A DNA stretch of 64,000 nucleotides from Flavobacterium sp. KACC 22761 (GCF_034058155.1 NZ_CP139148.1:3534001-3598000), one strand, 5' to 3'; numbered from the stretch's first letter, positions 43,968-53,268 are shown. The notes: a model not told the origin generated them from the sequence alone. A program made the numbers and translations.

Positions 43968-44885
43968 GTGAAAACAACAAAATATTATACAGCAGCGATT
44001 ACCGCTTATACGGTCTGGGGGTTTTTCAGTTTGGTTTTAAGACCAATTCATGATTATCAATCCTTAGATATTTTATTTTTTAGAGTTTTCAGCTGCAGTA
44101 TTTTAATGCTGTTGATTGCTTTTCTTTTCAAAAGAAGCAAAATAAAAGAAACCGTGGGGAGTTTCAAAGCGCTTTCTTCTTCAGAAAAGAAGAAAGCAGT
44201 TTTGCTTAACATTGGCGGAAGCTTCTTTTTAATGGCCAATTGGTTCACTTTTATTTATGTAATGAATCATGTAAGCGTTAAGGCGACTTCTCTGGCTTAT
44301 TTGGTTTGCCCGATTTTGACCACTTTATTGGCCTATTTTTTATTGAAAGAAAAACTTGCCAAAACACAATGGCTCGCTGTTGGACTAAGTATTTTGGGCT
44401 GTCTGTTGCTTTCTTATGCAGATATTATGGATATGTTTTACAGCATCATAATCGGATTGACTTATGCCTCATATTTGGTAAGCCAAAGAATCAATAAAGG
44501 TTTCGATAAATTCATTGTGCTAACATTTCATATTACTTTGGCAGCGTTGGTTTTATTACCTTTTTATCCAGCTTACAGCGGACCAGTTCCAACAGAATTC
44601 AAGTTTTATTTCTGTATCGAAACGATTGCGATTGCCTTTACGATAATTCCGTTATTTCTGAATTTGTATGCGCTTTCAGGACTTCCGTCTTCAACTGTTG
44701 GGATGTTATTGAATATTAATCCAATGATTGCTTTTATGTTGGCTGCGTTTGTTTTCAAAGAGAAAATAAGCACTTTGCAGATTGCAGCTTACAGCATAAT
44801 TTTTATAGCGGTGTTAGTTTTTAATTCACATCATATTTTTGCGATAAGACAAAAATACATCCTGTCGTCTAAAGATTCTCAATAG
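43968..44885 (+). CDS. EamA/RarD-type drug-metabolite transporter
   Basis: A 305-residue inner-membrane protein with ten hydrophobic segments in two EamA halves (AITAYTVWGFFSLVLRPIHD near the start; LKEKLAKTQWLAVGLSILGCLLL about 118-140; VFKEKISTLQIAAYSIIFIAVLVF near the end). The order is RarD-like. The start GTG at 43968 is chosen because it directly precedes KTTKYYTAAITAY, with AAGAAGAAAT upstream; the longer frame to 43836 would run through the divergent promoter region. Divergence from the MocR gene implies export of its effector or a related amino compound. Confidence 0.85.
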   Translation: MKTTKYYTAAITAYTVWGFFSLVLRPIHDYQSLDILFFRVFSCSILMLLIAFLFKRSKIKETVGSFKALSSSEKKKAVLLNIGGSFFLMANWFTFIYVMNHVSVKATSLAYLVCPILTTLLAYFLLKEKLAKTQWLAVGLSILGCLLLSYADIMDMFYSIIIGLTYASYLVSQRINKGFDKFIVLTFHITLAALVLLPFYPAYSGPVPTEFKFYFCIETIAIAFTIIPLFLNLYALSGLPSSTVGMLLNINPMIAFMLAAFVFKEKISTLQIAAYSIIFIAVLVFNSHHIFAIRQKYILSSKDSQ

Positions 44886-44945
44886 TTGGTTTTGCAATTT
44901 TTATTGGTTTAGAAAGTAAAATTACGAGAATCTTAACAGGGTTTT

Positions 44946-44978
44946 AAAACAGGAATGATTATTTTTCATTCCTGTTTT
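44946..44978 (+). terminator. Terminator after the EamA gene
   Basis: AAAACAGGAATGA pairs with TCATTCCTGTTTT, then a T run. Confidence 0.85.
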
Positions 44979-44995
44979 TTTTATGAAAAAAATAG

Positions 44996-45170
44996 GCCAC
45001 AGATTACACAGATTAAACGGATTAATTACTGTGTTTAAAAAATAGCCACGAATTACACCAATTTCCACGAATTGATTTGTCTAAAGGAATGCTTACTTAA
45101 AAAAGAAATTAGTGGAAATTGGTGTAATTCGTGGCGAAAAAAAATCCGTTTAATCTGTGTAATCTGTGGC
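44996..45170. repeat. Nested inverted repeats, two perfect pairs
   Basis: This explains most of the 316-base gap. The outer pair, 44996-45023 (GCCACAGATTACACAG...) with 45143-45170, is a perfect 28-bp match. The inner pair, 45045-45068 (GCCACGAATTACACC...) with 45112-45135, is a perfect 24-bp match. Each arm is itself made of repeated words (CAGATTA, ACGAATT). The outer right arm ends 31 bases before the Crp-type gene's start. Confidence 0.95.
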
Positions 45171-45201
45171 AAAAAAAAAACAACAAATTGATTTTATTAA
45201 T

Positions 45202-45777
45202 ATGAAGAATAGCAGACTTGTAAATTTAATCCGTGAAATTATTGCCATAGATGATACAGATATGGTTTTGATGGAAAACTTTTTTGAGTCTGTGTGTTGT
45301 GAAAAAGGACAGTTATTGGAGGTAGAGAATAAGCCTACAAAATATCTGTATTTCATCAATTCAGGTTTTATTCGGATTTTTTATAATGAAGAAGGAAGTC
45401 AGATTACCACACATATTAATTGTCCGTCAGGTTTCATCTCGTCTTTTAATAGCTTTATAAACGGTACAAATTCAACGGATAATATAGAGTGCATTACTTC
45501 TTGTGAAGTGCTGAGAATTACCAAAAGCAATCTCGACCTTTTATGTCAGGAAAGTCAAAAATGGGCAGATTTTGCCAGAATAACCTATGAACAATCCGTT
45601 ATTTATAATGAACAGCGAACAAAAGACATTATTAATTTGTCTGCTGAAGAACGTTATTTAAAATTACTCAAAGATAATACTGATATTATTCAAAATGTTC
45701 CACTTCAATATATAGCTTCTTTTATTGGGATAAAACCTGAAAGTTTAAGCCGAATCAGGAAAAAGCTTATTTCCTAA
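45202..45777 (+). CDS. Crp/Fnr-family transcription regulator
   Basis: A 191-residue regulator with a cyclic-nucleotide-binding-type beta barrel (about 20-115: FFESVCCEKGQLLEVENKPTKYLYFINSGFIRIFYNEEG, then CPSGFISSF) and a C-terminal helix-turn-helix (VPLQYIASFIGIKPESLSRIRKKL, about 165-190). The PGEIAxRxA phosphate-cassette residues are absent, so cAMP is unlikely to be the ligand. Many Bacteroidota Crp paralogues of this type sit beside the gene they regulate; the SDR gene 62 bases downstream is the natural target. ATG 45202 chosen; an upstream GTG lies in the repeat arm. Confidence 0.88.
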   Translation: MKNSRLVNLIREIIAIDDTDMVLMENFFESVCCEKGQLLEVENKPTKYLYFINSGFIRIFYNEEGSQITTHINCPSGFISSFNSFINGTNSTDNIECITSCEVLRITKSNLDLLCQESQKWADFARITYEQSVIYNEQRTKDIINLSAEERYLKLLKDNTDIIQNVPLQYIASFIGIKPESLSRIRKKLIS

Positions 45778-45839
45778 CATAGGTCAAGTAGATTGGTTTA
45801 GTTATTAATGAATTTTGCCTCATCATTAATACTAAAGAA

Positions 45840-46628
45840 ATGAAAACAATAAAAAACAAAACAGCACTGGTTACAGGTGCGTCATCTGGAATTGGAGAAG
45901 CTTTTGCTTATGAATTGGCTAAACAAGGCGTAAATCTTATTTTAACTGCAAGATCAAAAGATAAACTAAATCTCTTAGCCAAAAAAATCGCTGCAGCATA
46001 TCAAGTTAAAGTAAATGTTTTTGAAGGCGATCTTGTTAAAAAAGAAACACCACAGCAATTGTATGAAAGCATAAAACAAGCAGGTCTTTCTGTCGATTTG
46101 CTAGTTAATAATGCGGGTTTTGGAAAATGGACCAATTTTCTTGATGAGACAATGGAAGATTATGAAGAAATGGTAGAAATCAATATTAATGCTCTCGTTA
46201 AACTATCTTACTTGGTGCTTCCAGACATGATAAAGAAGAAAGATTGCGGCATTATTAATGTTGCTTCTACTGGAGCGTTGCAGCCTTGTCCATATGTTGC
46301 AGCATATTGTGCTAGTAAATCTTTTGTGCTTAATTTTTCGGAAGCGTTATATGGAGAGTATAATCATAAAGGTGTTACCATTACTTCACTTTGCCCAGGC
46401 AATACCACAACAGGTTTTCAAGCAGTTGCAAAAGCCAATACCAAAGGAATGGCGGCTGATACTCCAGAAACAGTTGCAAAACAAGGAATACAGGCATTGC
46501 TTAAAAATAAAAGCTTTAAAATTGTTGGAAGAATGAATTATGTTCAATCTTTTTTGCCGAGATTTCTTCCTAGAAAAATCATGATAAAAGTGGTGAGCGG
46601 TATGATGAATAGTAAAGTTAATGGCTGA
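45840..46628 (+). CDS. Short-chain dehydrogenase/reductase
   Basis: A 262-residue NAD(P)-dependent oxidoreductase. Classical SDR motifs: cofactor loop TGASSGIGEAFA (about 12-23), NNAG (about 91-94), catalytic Ser in VASTGALQP and YxxxK in YCASKSFVLNF (about 156-166). The Arg in LTARSKDK after strand 2 favours NADP. Lies directly after the Crp-type regulator gene; probably its target. Substrate unknown, as is usual for this family. Confidence 0.88.
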   Translation: MKTIKNKTALVTGASSGIGEAFAYELAKQGVNLILTARSKDKLNLLAKKIAAAYQVKVNVFEGDLVKKETPQQLYESIKQAGLSVDLLVNNAGFGKWTNFLDETMEDYEEMVEININALVKLSYLVLPDMIKKKDCGIINVASTGALQPCPYVAAYCASKSFVLNFSEALYGEYNHKGVTITSLCPGNTTTGFQAVAKANTKGMAADTPETVAKQGIQALLKNKSFKIVGRMNYVQSFLPRFLPRKIMIKVVSGMMNSKVNG

Positions 46629-46722
46629 TTTTTTAGCTTTGGTCAGATTTATTAAGAGAACCTTAACTTACTTTAAACCATAAATTTCTTTAATTTAACA
46701 AAAGTTAATTTTAAGATTCGTT

Positions 46723-48984
46723 ATGCAAAATACCAAACTTCAAGCCTTTACTCCGTTATTTTATCTAGTGTGGTCAGATGATTTACTGACACAGAAAGAA
46801 TTTACAACTTTAAAAGAGTTTATAAATTCCTTAAATGTTTTATCTCCAGACGAAAAAGAATATTTGCTTTCTAAAGTAGATATTTCAAATCCGCCTTCGC
46901 GAAATGAACTCACACAATGGAAATCGGATATTGAAAAAAGCATTCAGGATAAATCTTCTATAAAATCAATTTTTGATATTGCAAAAGCGCTTTCTGGAAG
47001 TGATTTGGATTTAACCCCAATTGAATCTGATTTTAAAAAACTCGAAAATGATTTAGGAATTTTAGGCGAAGAAGCGCTTCAGAATTTCAAAACAAAAGCA
47101 GATTCGTTTACGGCGAATTCTCAAACGACAAACAATTTTGATATTCAAAAAATAACCGAATTGTTGGATGGAAAAGAAGCGCCAATCATAAAAAGAGTAA
47201 AATCAATTATTTCCCGACCTGAATTTGCTTATGAAACTTCGACAGATATCAATGTTTTTCGCCAAACGGTTTACAATTGGTGCAAAATTTTAGCAGAAGA
47301 AAACCTCGGAAATATGGCGTATCCGAAAGAATATGGCGGAGGTGGAAGCGTAGAGGATTATTTTGCGATTATGGAAACGCTGAGTTATCACGATTTAAGT
47401 TTGGTAATTAAATTTGGAGTGCAATTTGGACTTTGGGGAATGAGCGTTCAGTCACTTGGAACCGAAAAACATTATGCAAAATATCTAAAAGACATTGGTT
47501 CACTAAAACTCCCGGGTTGTTTTGCGATGACCGAAACCCATCACGGATCAAACGTAAAAGGTTTAGAAACGAGGGCAACTTATAATCACGACAATCAGAC
47601 TTTTACGATTCATACGCCCAATAAAAACGCGCAGAAAGAATATATTGGCAACGCGGCAGTTCACGGCCAAATGGCGACTGTTTTTGCCAAATTAATTATT
47701 GACGATCACGATTATGGCGTAAATGCATTCGTGGTTCCGTTGCGTGATCCAAATGGAAATGTTTTAAACGGAGTAACCATTGGTGATTGTGGCCATAAAA
47801 TGGGTTTAAATGGCGTTGATAACGGAACAATCAGTTTTGACAATGTCGTAATTCCGAAGGACAATATGCTCGATCGTTTTGCTTCTGTAAACGAAAAGGG
47901 CGAATTCGAAAGTGCGATTCCAAGTGATAATCGTAGATTTTTTACGATGTTGGGAACTTTGGTAGGAGGAAGAATCGGAATTCCGAGATCAGCTTTGGCA
48001 GCAGCCAAATCAGGATTGACCATTGCCATTCGCTACAGCGATCAAAGAAGACAATTTGGACCAGAAGGCGGATCTGAAGTTCCAATTCTAAATTACAGAA
48101 TGCATCAGCGAAGATTATTGCCAAATCTAGCGAAGACTTATGCGGTTCATTTTGCGCTTCAATATTTGACCAATAGATTTTTGAACAGAACCGAAGCTGA
48201 AATGCAAGAAATCGAAGCTTTGGCTGCAGGATTAAAATCATATTCTACTTGGAGCACAAGAGATATTCTGCAAGAATGTCGCGAAGCTTGTGGCGGAAAA
48301 GGATATTTATCTGAAAACCGAATTGACGCTTTAAAAAATGACACCGAAATTTATACGACTTTTGAAGGCGATAATACGGTTTTGATGCAATTAGTGGCAA
48401 AAAATCGTTTGTCAGAATTCAGAAAATCTTTTGGCGAAATGGGTTCGCTCGGCATCATCAATTATGTGTATGAAAATGCCAAAACGGCGCTTGCGGAGAA
48501 AAACCCAATCGCAACCCGAAGAACGGAGGAAGAGCATTTATTGGATTCAGAATTCCATCATCAAGCTTTTGTTCATAGAGAAAAAACAATTTTGGCTTCG
48601 GCGGCGCGACGCATTAAAAAATTAGTTGACGGCGGTTTAGAAGCTTATGATGCCTTTAATGTGGTGCAACATCAAATGATTGATGTGGCTCAGGCTTATT
48701 TGGAACGAATTGTTTTAGAGCAATTCCAAGAAGCTTTAAAGGCGATTAAAGATGAAAATTCGAAACAAATATTGACCAAACTATATCAATTATTTGCGCT
48801 TTCGCAGATCGAAAAAAACAAAGGCTGGTATCTTGAAGATGGCTATATGGAAGCCGTTAAAACAAAAGCCATACGAAAAATGGTCAATCAATTGTGTTGG
48901 GATATTCGTCCTGACGCTGTGGCATTGGTAAATGCTTTTGATATTCCAGAAAGCTGTCTTTCGGCACCAATTGCAAGAAAATAA
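46723..48984 (+). CDS. Acyl-CoA dehydrogenase/oxidase-type protein with N-terminal extension
   Basis: A 753-residue flavoprotein that should dehydrogenate an acyl-CoA. The first 180 or so residues are an acidic helical extension. The core has PKEYGGGGSVEDYFAIMETL (about 203-222), the FAD loop FAMTETHHGSNVKGLETRATY (about 266-286), GLNGVDNGTISFDNVVIPKDNMLDRF (about 360-385), YSDQRRQFG (about 440-448) and ACGGKGYLSENRI (about 526-538), then YTTFEGDNTVLMQLVAKNRL (about 546-565), the acyl-CoA-oxidase style motif. Longer than ordinary acyl-CoA dehydrogenases (about 380-600). Confidence 0.88.
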   Translation: MQNTKLQAFTPLFYLVWSDDLLTQKEFTTLKEFINSLNVLSPDEKEYLLSKVDISNPPSRNELTQWKSDIEKSIQDKSSIKSIFDIAKALSGSDLDLTPIESDFKKLENDLGILGEEALQNFKTKADSFTANSQTTNNFDIQKITELLDGKEAPIIKRVKSIISRPEFAYETSTDINVFRQTVYNWCKILAEENLGNMAYPKEYGGGGSVEDYFAIMETLSYHDLSLVIKFGVQFGLWGMSVQSLGTEKHYAKYLKDIGSLKLPGCFAMTETHHGSNVKGLETRATYNHDNQTFTIHTPNKNAQKEYIGNAAVHGQMATVFAKLIIDDHDYGVNAFVVPLRDPNGNVLNGVTIGDCGHKMGLNGVDNGTISFDNVVIPKDNMLDRFASVNEKGEFESAIPSDNRRFFTMLGTLVGGRIGIPRSALAAAKSGLTIAIRYSDQRRQFGPEGGSEVPILNYRMHQRRLLPNLAKTYAVHFALQYLTNRFLNRTEAEMQEIEALAAGLKSYSTWSTRDILQECREACGGKGYLSENRIDALKNDTEIYTTFEGDNTVLMQLVAKNRLSEFRKSFGEMGSLGIINYVYENAKTALAEKNPIATRRTEEEHLLDSEFHHQAFVHREKTILASAARRIKKLVDGGLEAYDAFNVVQHQMIDVAQAYLERIVLEQFQEALKAIKDENSKQILTKLYQLFALSQIEKNKGWYLEDGYMEAVKTKAIRKMVNQLCWDIRPDAVALVNAFDIPESCLSAPIARK

Positions 48985-48992
48985 GGTTTTTT

Positions 48993-49088
48993 GCCACGAA
49001 TTGCACGAATCTACACGAATTATAATTTTAAAAATTAGTGAAAATTAGTGCAATTACTTCGTCCGTTCGCTATCGCTCGGGTCGTGGC
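48993..49088. repeat. Inverted repeat with an insert in one arm
   Basis: GCCACGAATTGCACGAAT (48993-) faces ATTAGTGCAATTA...TCGTGGC (ending 49088), but the right arm is interrupted by about 28 bases reading CTTCGTCCGTTCGCTATCGC then TCGGG. The insert splits the arm just before GTCGTGGC. The gap then carries CTTAG words (49097-49132) shared with the argB and argE leaders. Confidence 0.75.
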
Positions 49089-49172
49089 GAAAAAAAACTT
49101 AGCACCTTAGCATCTTAGAATCTGAGTATCTCCCTATATTTGCTTTTCTAAAAACTATCGACCACCACCACA

Positions 49173-50813
49173 TTGAAAAACCTTTTATTGTTTTTTACTT
49201 TTTTGCTTAGCTTTCCAACATTTGCTTTGGATAGCGAGGATGTTATTTTGGCTAAATTAAATGATGCGTTAAAAAATAAACAGCATTATGTAAAGCTCAA
49301 AGAAGAACGAATTTTAAACTTTAAGAAAATAAAATCTGAAGGTTTAACGCCAGAACAAGAATATAATTACAATAAAACACTATATCTCGAGTATCAGAAA
49401 TTCAATTCGGATTCGGCGATTCGCTATGTGAAAAAGAATGTACGTATTGCAGAAACACTTCAGAATAAAGCACTTTTAAACTTGGCTCAATTGGAATTAG
49501 TAACGCTTTATTCTTCTTCTGGAAAATATCGAGAGTCTGAAGCGATCTTAAAAAGCATCAATAAGAAAGCTTTGTCTCCTGATTTAGTGCCAAATTATTA
49601 CATTTCGTATAGAGAATTTTTTGAGCATTATGCCGCCAATAGTTATAATGAGGAATACCGTCAGCAAATTGCTAAATACCGCGATTCGCTTTTAATGGTT
49701 TTAAAGCCAAATACTTTAGATTATAAAATCAATAGGATTACGCAAGATATCTTTTTAAAAAAATACATCAACACCGAAAAGCAGCTAAAAGCTTTATTGA
49801 AAGTTACTAAAGAAGATAATCCACAATACGCGATGATTACTTATCTTTTAGCAAAAATATACGAAGCGACCAATAATCTTGAATTTCGAAAAATATATTA
49901 TGCACTTTCTGCCACATCTGATCTGAAAAATGCAAATAAAGACAATGCTTCGTTGCAGGAATTAGCATCTGTTTTTTATGAAATTGGTGATGTTGATATG
50001 GCATATAAGCTCACGCAATCTGCAATTGAAGATGCACTTTACTGCAATGTACAGTTTAGGACGCTTTTAATGTCTGAGGTATATTCGATTATTAATACTG
50101 TTTATTTGGAGCGAGAAGCAAAACGAAAAACCGAATTGCAGGTTTATTTATTGTGTATCAGTTTGTTGTCTCTATTTTTGATTGTTGCGATAATTTACGT
50201 GTACAAACAAATGAAAAAGGTTTCTAGAATTCGGGGAGAATTGTATGAAACCAGTCAGAAATTAGCCGAATTAAACAAAGATATAACCGAAACCAATGAA
50301 CAATTGCAGGAAAGAAACTCGCAATTGTCTGAATCAAACCATGTTAAGGAAGAATATATCGCGCATTTTTTTAGCCTTTGTTCGACTTACATCAATAAAT
50401 TAGAGAATTATAGGATTATTTTAAATAAAAAAGCGACAGCAAAACAGTTTGATGAGATTTATAAAATTCTGAAATCAACTACTTTGGTGGATAATGAATT
50501 GGAAGAATTGTACAAAAACTTCGATATTATCTTTTTGAATCTGTATCCAACCTTTGTAAAAGATTTTAACGCGTTGCTAATTCCGGAAGAGCAAATTGTT
50601 TTAAAACAGAATGAATTGCTGAATACCGAATTAAGAATTTTTGCTTTAATCCGACTCGGAATTACAGACAGTGTTAAGATAGCGGCATTTCTTCGTTATT
50701 CTTTAAGCACAATTTACAATTACAGAACCAGAGCTCGAAATAAAGCGGCAGTTTCCCGAAATGATTTTGAAGAAATGGTCATGAAAATAGGTTTAATTAC
50801 TTTGAAATCGTAA
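49173..50813 (+). CDS. DUF6377-type membrane-bound transcription regulator
   Basis: A 546-residue Bacteroidota regulator starting with TTG. Signal peptide (to about 18), TPR-like helical sensor region in the periplasm (about 20-310), one transmembrane segment (LQVYLLCISLLSLFLIVAIIYVY, about 323-343), a coiled coil (about 355-390: LYETSQKLAELNKDITETNEQLQERN) and a cytoplasmic end with a LuxR-like helix-turn-helix (LNTELRIFALIRLGITDSVKIAAFLRYSLSTIYNYRTRARN, about 488-528). It resembles DUF6377 proteins, which usually sit next to carbohydrate genes. The GH3 gene follows on the same strand, so this probably senses a sugar and controls it. Confidence 0.8.
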   Translation: MKNLLLFFTFLLSFPTFALDSEDVILAKLNDALKNKQHYVKLKEERILNFKKIKSEGLTPEQEYNYNKTLYLEYQKFNSDSAIRYVKKNVRIAETLQNKALLNLAQLELVTLYSSSGKYRESEAILKSINKKALSPDLVPNYYISYREFFEHYAANSYNEEYRQQIAKYRDSLLMVLKPNTLDYKINRITQDIFLKKYINTEKQLKALLKVTKEDNPQYAMITYLLAKIYEATNNLEFRKIYYALSATSDLKNANKDNASLQELASVFYEIGDVDMAYKLTQSAIEDALYCNVQFRTLLMSEVYSIINTVYLEREAKRKTELQVYLLCISLLSLFLIVAIIYVYKQMKKVSRIRGELYETSQKLAELNKDITETNEQLQERNSQLSESNHVKEEYIAHFFSLCSTYINKLENYRIILNKKATAKQFDEIYKILKSTTLVDNELEELYKNFDIIFLNLYPTFVKDFNALLIPEEQIVLKQNELLNTELRIFALIRLGITDSVKIAAFLRYSLSTIYNYRTRARNKAAVSRNDFEEMVMKIGLITLKS

Positions 50814-50824
50814 AGAAAAATTTT

Positions 50825-50851
50825 AAAAGCACTACTTTTTTTAGTGCTTTT
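50825..50851 (+). terminator. Terminator after the DUF6377 regulator gene
   Basis: AAAAGCACTA pairs with TAGTGCTTTT around a T-rich loop, followed by T run. It makes separate transcription of the GH3 gene likely. Confidence 0.8.
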
Positions 50852-50955
50852 TTTTATTTATTCAATTGATAATCAGTCGTTTGATTTTTTAATTCACTAC
50901 TTTTTTGCGTTTAAAAATGTAACTTATACGATAACGTTTTAGTTTTACAATAGTA

Positions 50956-50988
50956 ATAAAAGGTACAATTGCCCACTAGACCTTTTAT
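50956..50988. promoter_or_regulatory. Inverted repeat ATAAAAGGT/ACCTTTTAT before the GH3 gene
   Basis: Perfect 9-bp arms (50956-50964 and 50980-50988) separated by 15 bases, 33 bases before the GH3 start. Candidate binding site for the DUF6377 regulator, or a 5' leader hairpin. Confidence 0.45.
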
Positions 50989-51021
50989 ATAAGTTGAATG
51001 CTTAAATAAATTATAATAGTT

Positions 51022-53238
51022 ATGTTTAAAAACGTTAAAACAATTGTTGTTTTAGTTTTATTGAGTTCATTCGGGTTGAATGCACAAAATAAAGTTCCGG
51101 TTTATCTTGATGATAAAAAGCCAATTGATGAGCGTGTAGAAGATGCGCTTAAAAGAATGACAACTGACGAAAAAATTGCCATGATTCATGCGCAATCTAA
51201 ATTTAGTTCGCCAGGTGTAAAACGTCTTGGAATTCCAGAAAACTGGATGACCGATGGACCACACGGAATTCGTACGGAAGTAAAATGGGACGAATGGGAT
51301 CAAGCAGGATGGACAAACGATTCATGTATTGCTTTCCCTGCCCTTACAGCACTTTCTGCAACTTGGAACAAGGAATTGGCTTCTTTATATGGTAAATCTA
51401 TCGGAGAAGAAGCACGTTACCGTAATAAAAACGTACTATTAGGACCTGGAGTTAATATCTACAGAAGCCCATTGAACGGAAGAAACTTCGAATATATGGG
51501 AGAAGATCCGTTTTTGACTTCAAAAATGGTTGTTCCTTATATTAAAGGAGTTCAGTCAAATGGAGTTGCTGCTTGTGTAAAGCACTTTGCATTAAACAAT
51601 CAGGAAACAAATCGTAATACCGTAAATGTTGTGGTTGACGACCGCGCATTATACGAAATCTATCTTCCAGCTTTTAAAGCAGCTGTGCAAGAGGGTGATG
51701 CATGGGCGATCATGGGATCTTACAACAAATACAAAGGACAGCAATGTTGCCACAATGAGTTTTTGTTAAACGATATTCTTCGTAAAGAATGGGGATTCAA
51801 AGGCGTTGTAGTTTCAGATTGGGGTGGAGTTCACGATACCAAACAAGCTATTTATAATGGTTTAGATATGGAATTCGGTTCTTGGACAAACGGGCTTTCT
51901 TGGGGAACGAGCAATGCTTATGATAATTATTATTTAGCAAAACCTTATTCTGAAATGATTAAAAAGGGAGAAGTTGGAACAAAAGAATTAGACGAAAAAG
52001 TGCGTCGTATTCTGCGTTTGGCTTTCTTGACGACAATGGATAAAAATCGCCCTTTTGGTTCTTTTGGAACACAAGAACACGCTGATGCAGGTCGTAAAAT
52101 CGCTGAAGAAGGAATTGTTTTATTACAAAACAACAACAACATTTTGCCAATCAACCTTTCTAAAACAAAGAAAATTGCTGTAATTGGTGAGAATGCAATC
52201 AAAATGATGACAGTAGGAGGGGGAAGTTCTTCTCTTAAAGCAAGATACGAAATTACACCTTTAGAAGGATTAAAGAAAAAAATCGGAAATCAAGCTGAAA
52301 TCGTTTATGCTCGCGGTTACGTTGGAGATCCAACAAGCAATTATAATGGAGTTGTAGCTAAAGTAAGTTTAGAAGAAAAACGTTCACCTGCAGAATTGAC
52401 TGCTGAAGCTTTAAAAGTGGCAAAAGATGCAGATATCGTTCTTTTCATTGGAGGTTTGAACAAAAGCCCAAATCAAGATGACGAAGGACATGATCGTAAA
52501 GGATTGGAACTTTCTTATGGACAAGATGAGTTAATCAGCAAATTAGCGAAAGTAAATAAAAACATTGTTTTCATCAATATTTCTGGAAATGCTGTGGCAA
52601 TGCCATGGATTAAAGAAGTTCCTGGAGTTGTTCAAGGATGGTTTTTAGGAACTGAAGCTGGAAATGCTTTGGCAAATGTTTTAGTTGGAGATGTGAATCC
52701 GTCAGGAAAATTGACTTTTACTTTCCCAGTAAAATTAAATGATAACGGGGCACACGCTTTAGGACAATTCCCAGGCGGAGATGAGGTTGTTTACAACGAA
52801 GGAATTTATGTTGGATACCGTTGGGCAGACAAACAAAAAATCAAACCATTATTCCCTTTTGGACATGGATTAAGCTATACCACTTTTGCTTATGGAAAAG
52901 TTACAGCTGATAAAAAACAAATGACTTCTGGCGAGAAAATTACGTTCTCAGTTACTGTAAAAAATACAGGAAGCCGTGAAGGATCAGAAACAGTACAGCT
53001 TTATATCAGCGATTTAAAATCATCTTTGCCTCGTCCAATTAAGGAATTAAAAGGTTTTGAGAAAGTTTCGCTTAAAGCTGGAGAAGAAAAAACGGTGAGT
53101 ATTACGATCGATAAAACAGCCTTAAGTTTCTTTGATGATAAAAAACACGACTGGGTTGCTGAACCAGGAGCTTTTGAGGCTTTAATTGGTGCATCATCTA
53201 CAGATATAAAATCTAAAGTGGGATTCTCACTTCAATAA
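51022..53238 (+). CDS. Secreted GH3 family beta-glucosidase
   Basis: Releases terminal beta-linked sugars. The 738-residue protein has a signal peptide (MFKNVKTIVVLVLLSSFGLNAQ), a TIM-barrel domain with MTDGPHGIR (about 77-85), VNIYRSPLNGRNFEYMGEDPFL (about 140-161) and the nucleophile Asp266 in VVVSDWGGVHD, then an alpha/beta sandwich (about 375-590; the general-acid region is near KSPNQDDEGHDRKGLELS) and a C-terminal fibronectin III-like domain (about 640-735). The regulator upstream and the IR at 50956 suggest regulated expression. Linkage specificity cannot be read. Confidence 0.93.
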   Translation: MFKNVKTIVVLVLLSSFGLNAQNKVPVYLDDKKPIDERVEDALKRMTTDEKIAMIHAQSKFSSPGVKRLGIPENWMTDGPHGIRTEVKWDEWDQAGWTNDSCIAFPALTALSATWNKELASLYGKSIGEEARYRNKNVLLGPGVNIYRSPLNGRNFEYMGEDPFLTSKMVVPYIKGVQSNGVAACVKHFALNNQETNRNTVNVVVDDRALYEIYLPAFKAAVQEGDAWAIMGSYNKYKGQQCCHNEFLLNDILRKEWGFKGVVVSDWGGVHDTKQAIYNGLDMEFGSWTNGLSWGTSNAYDNYYLAKPYSEMIKKGEVGTKELDEKVRRILRLAFLTTMDKNRPFGSFGTQEHADAGRKIAEEGIVLLQNNNNILPINLSKTKKIAVIGENAIKMMTVGGGSSSLKARYEITPLEGLKKKIGNQAEIVYARGYVGDPTSNYNGVVAKVSLEEKRSPAELTAEALKVAKDADIVLFIGGLNKSPNQDDEGHDRKGLELSYGQDELISKLAKVNKNIVFINISGNAVAMPWIKEVPGVVQGWFLGTEAGNALANVLVGDVNPSGKLTFTFPVKLNDNGAHALGQFPGGDEVVYNEGIYVGYRWADKQKIKPLFPFGHGLSYTTFAYGKVTADKKQMTSGEKITFSVTVKNTGSREGSETVQLYISDLKSSLPRPIKELKGFEKVSLKAGEEKTVSITIDKTALSFFDDKKHDWVAEPGAFEALIGASSTDIKSKVGFSLQ

Positions 53239-53268
53239 GTTTTATTATTTCTAAATTGGTTGGTTTGT

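Noticed and set aside
45166..45201. GTG start extending the Crp-type gene upstream
   Set aside because: The GTG lies in the right arm of the nested inverted repeat (CTGTGGC); the ATG at 45202 is a normal start.
47712..48029. Antisense 105-codon ORF within the acyl-CoA dehydrogenase gene
   Set aside because: Shadow of a well-supported gene, no independent signals.
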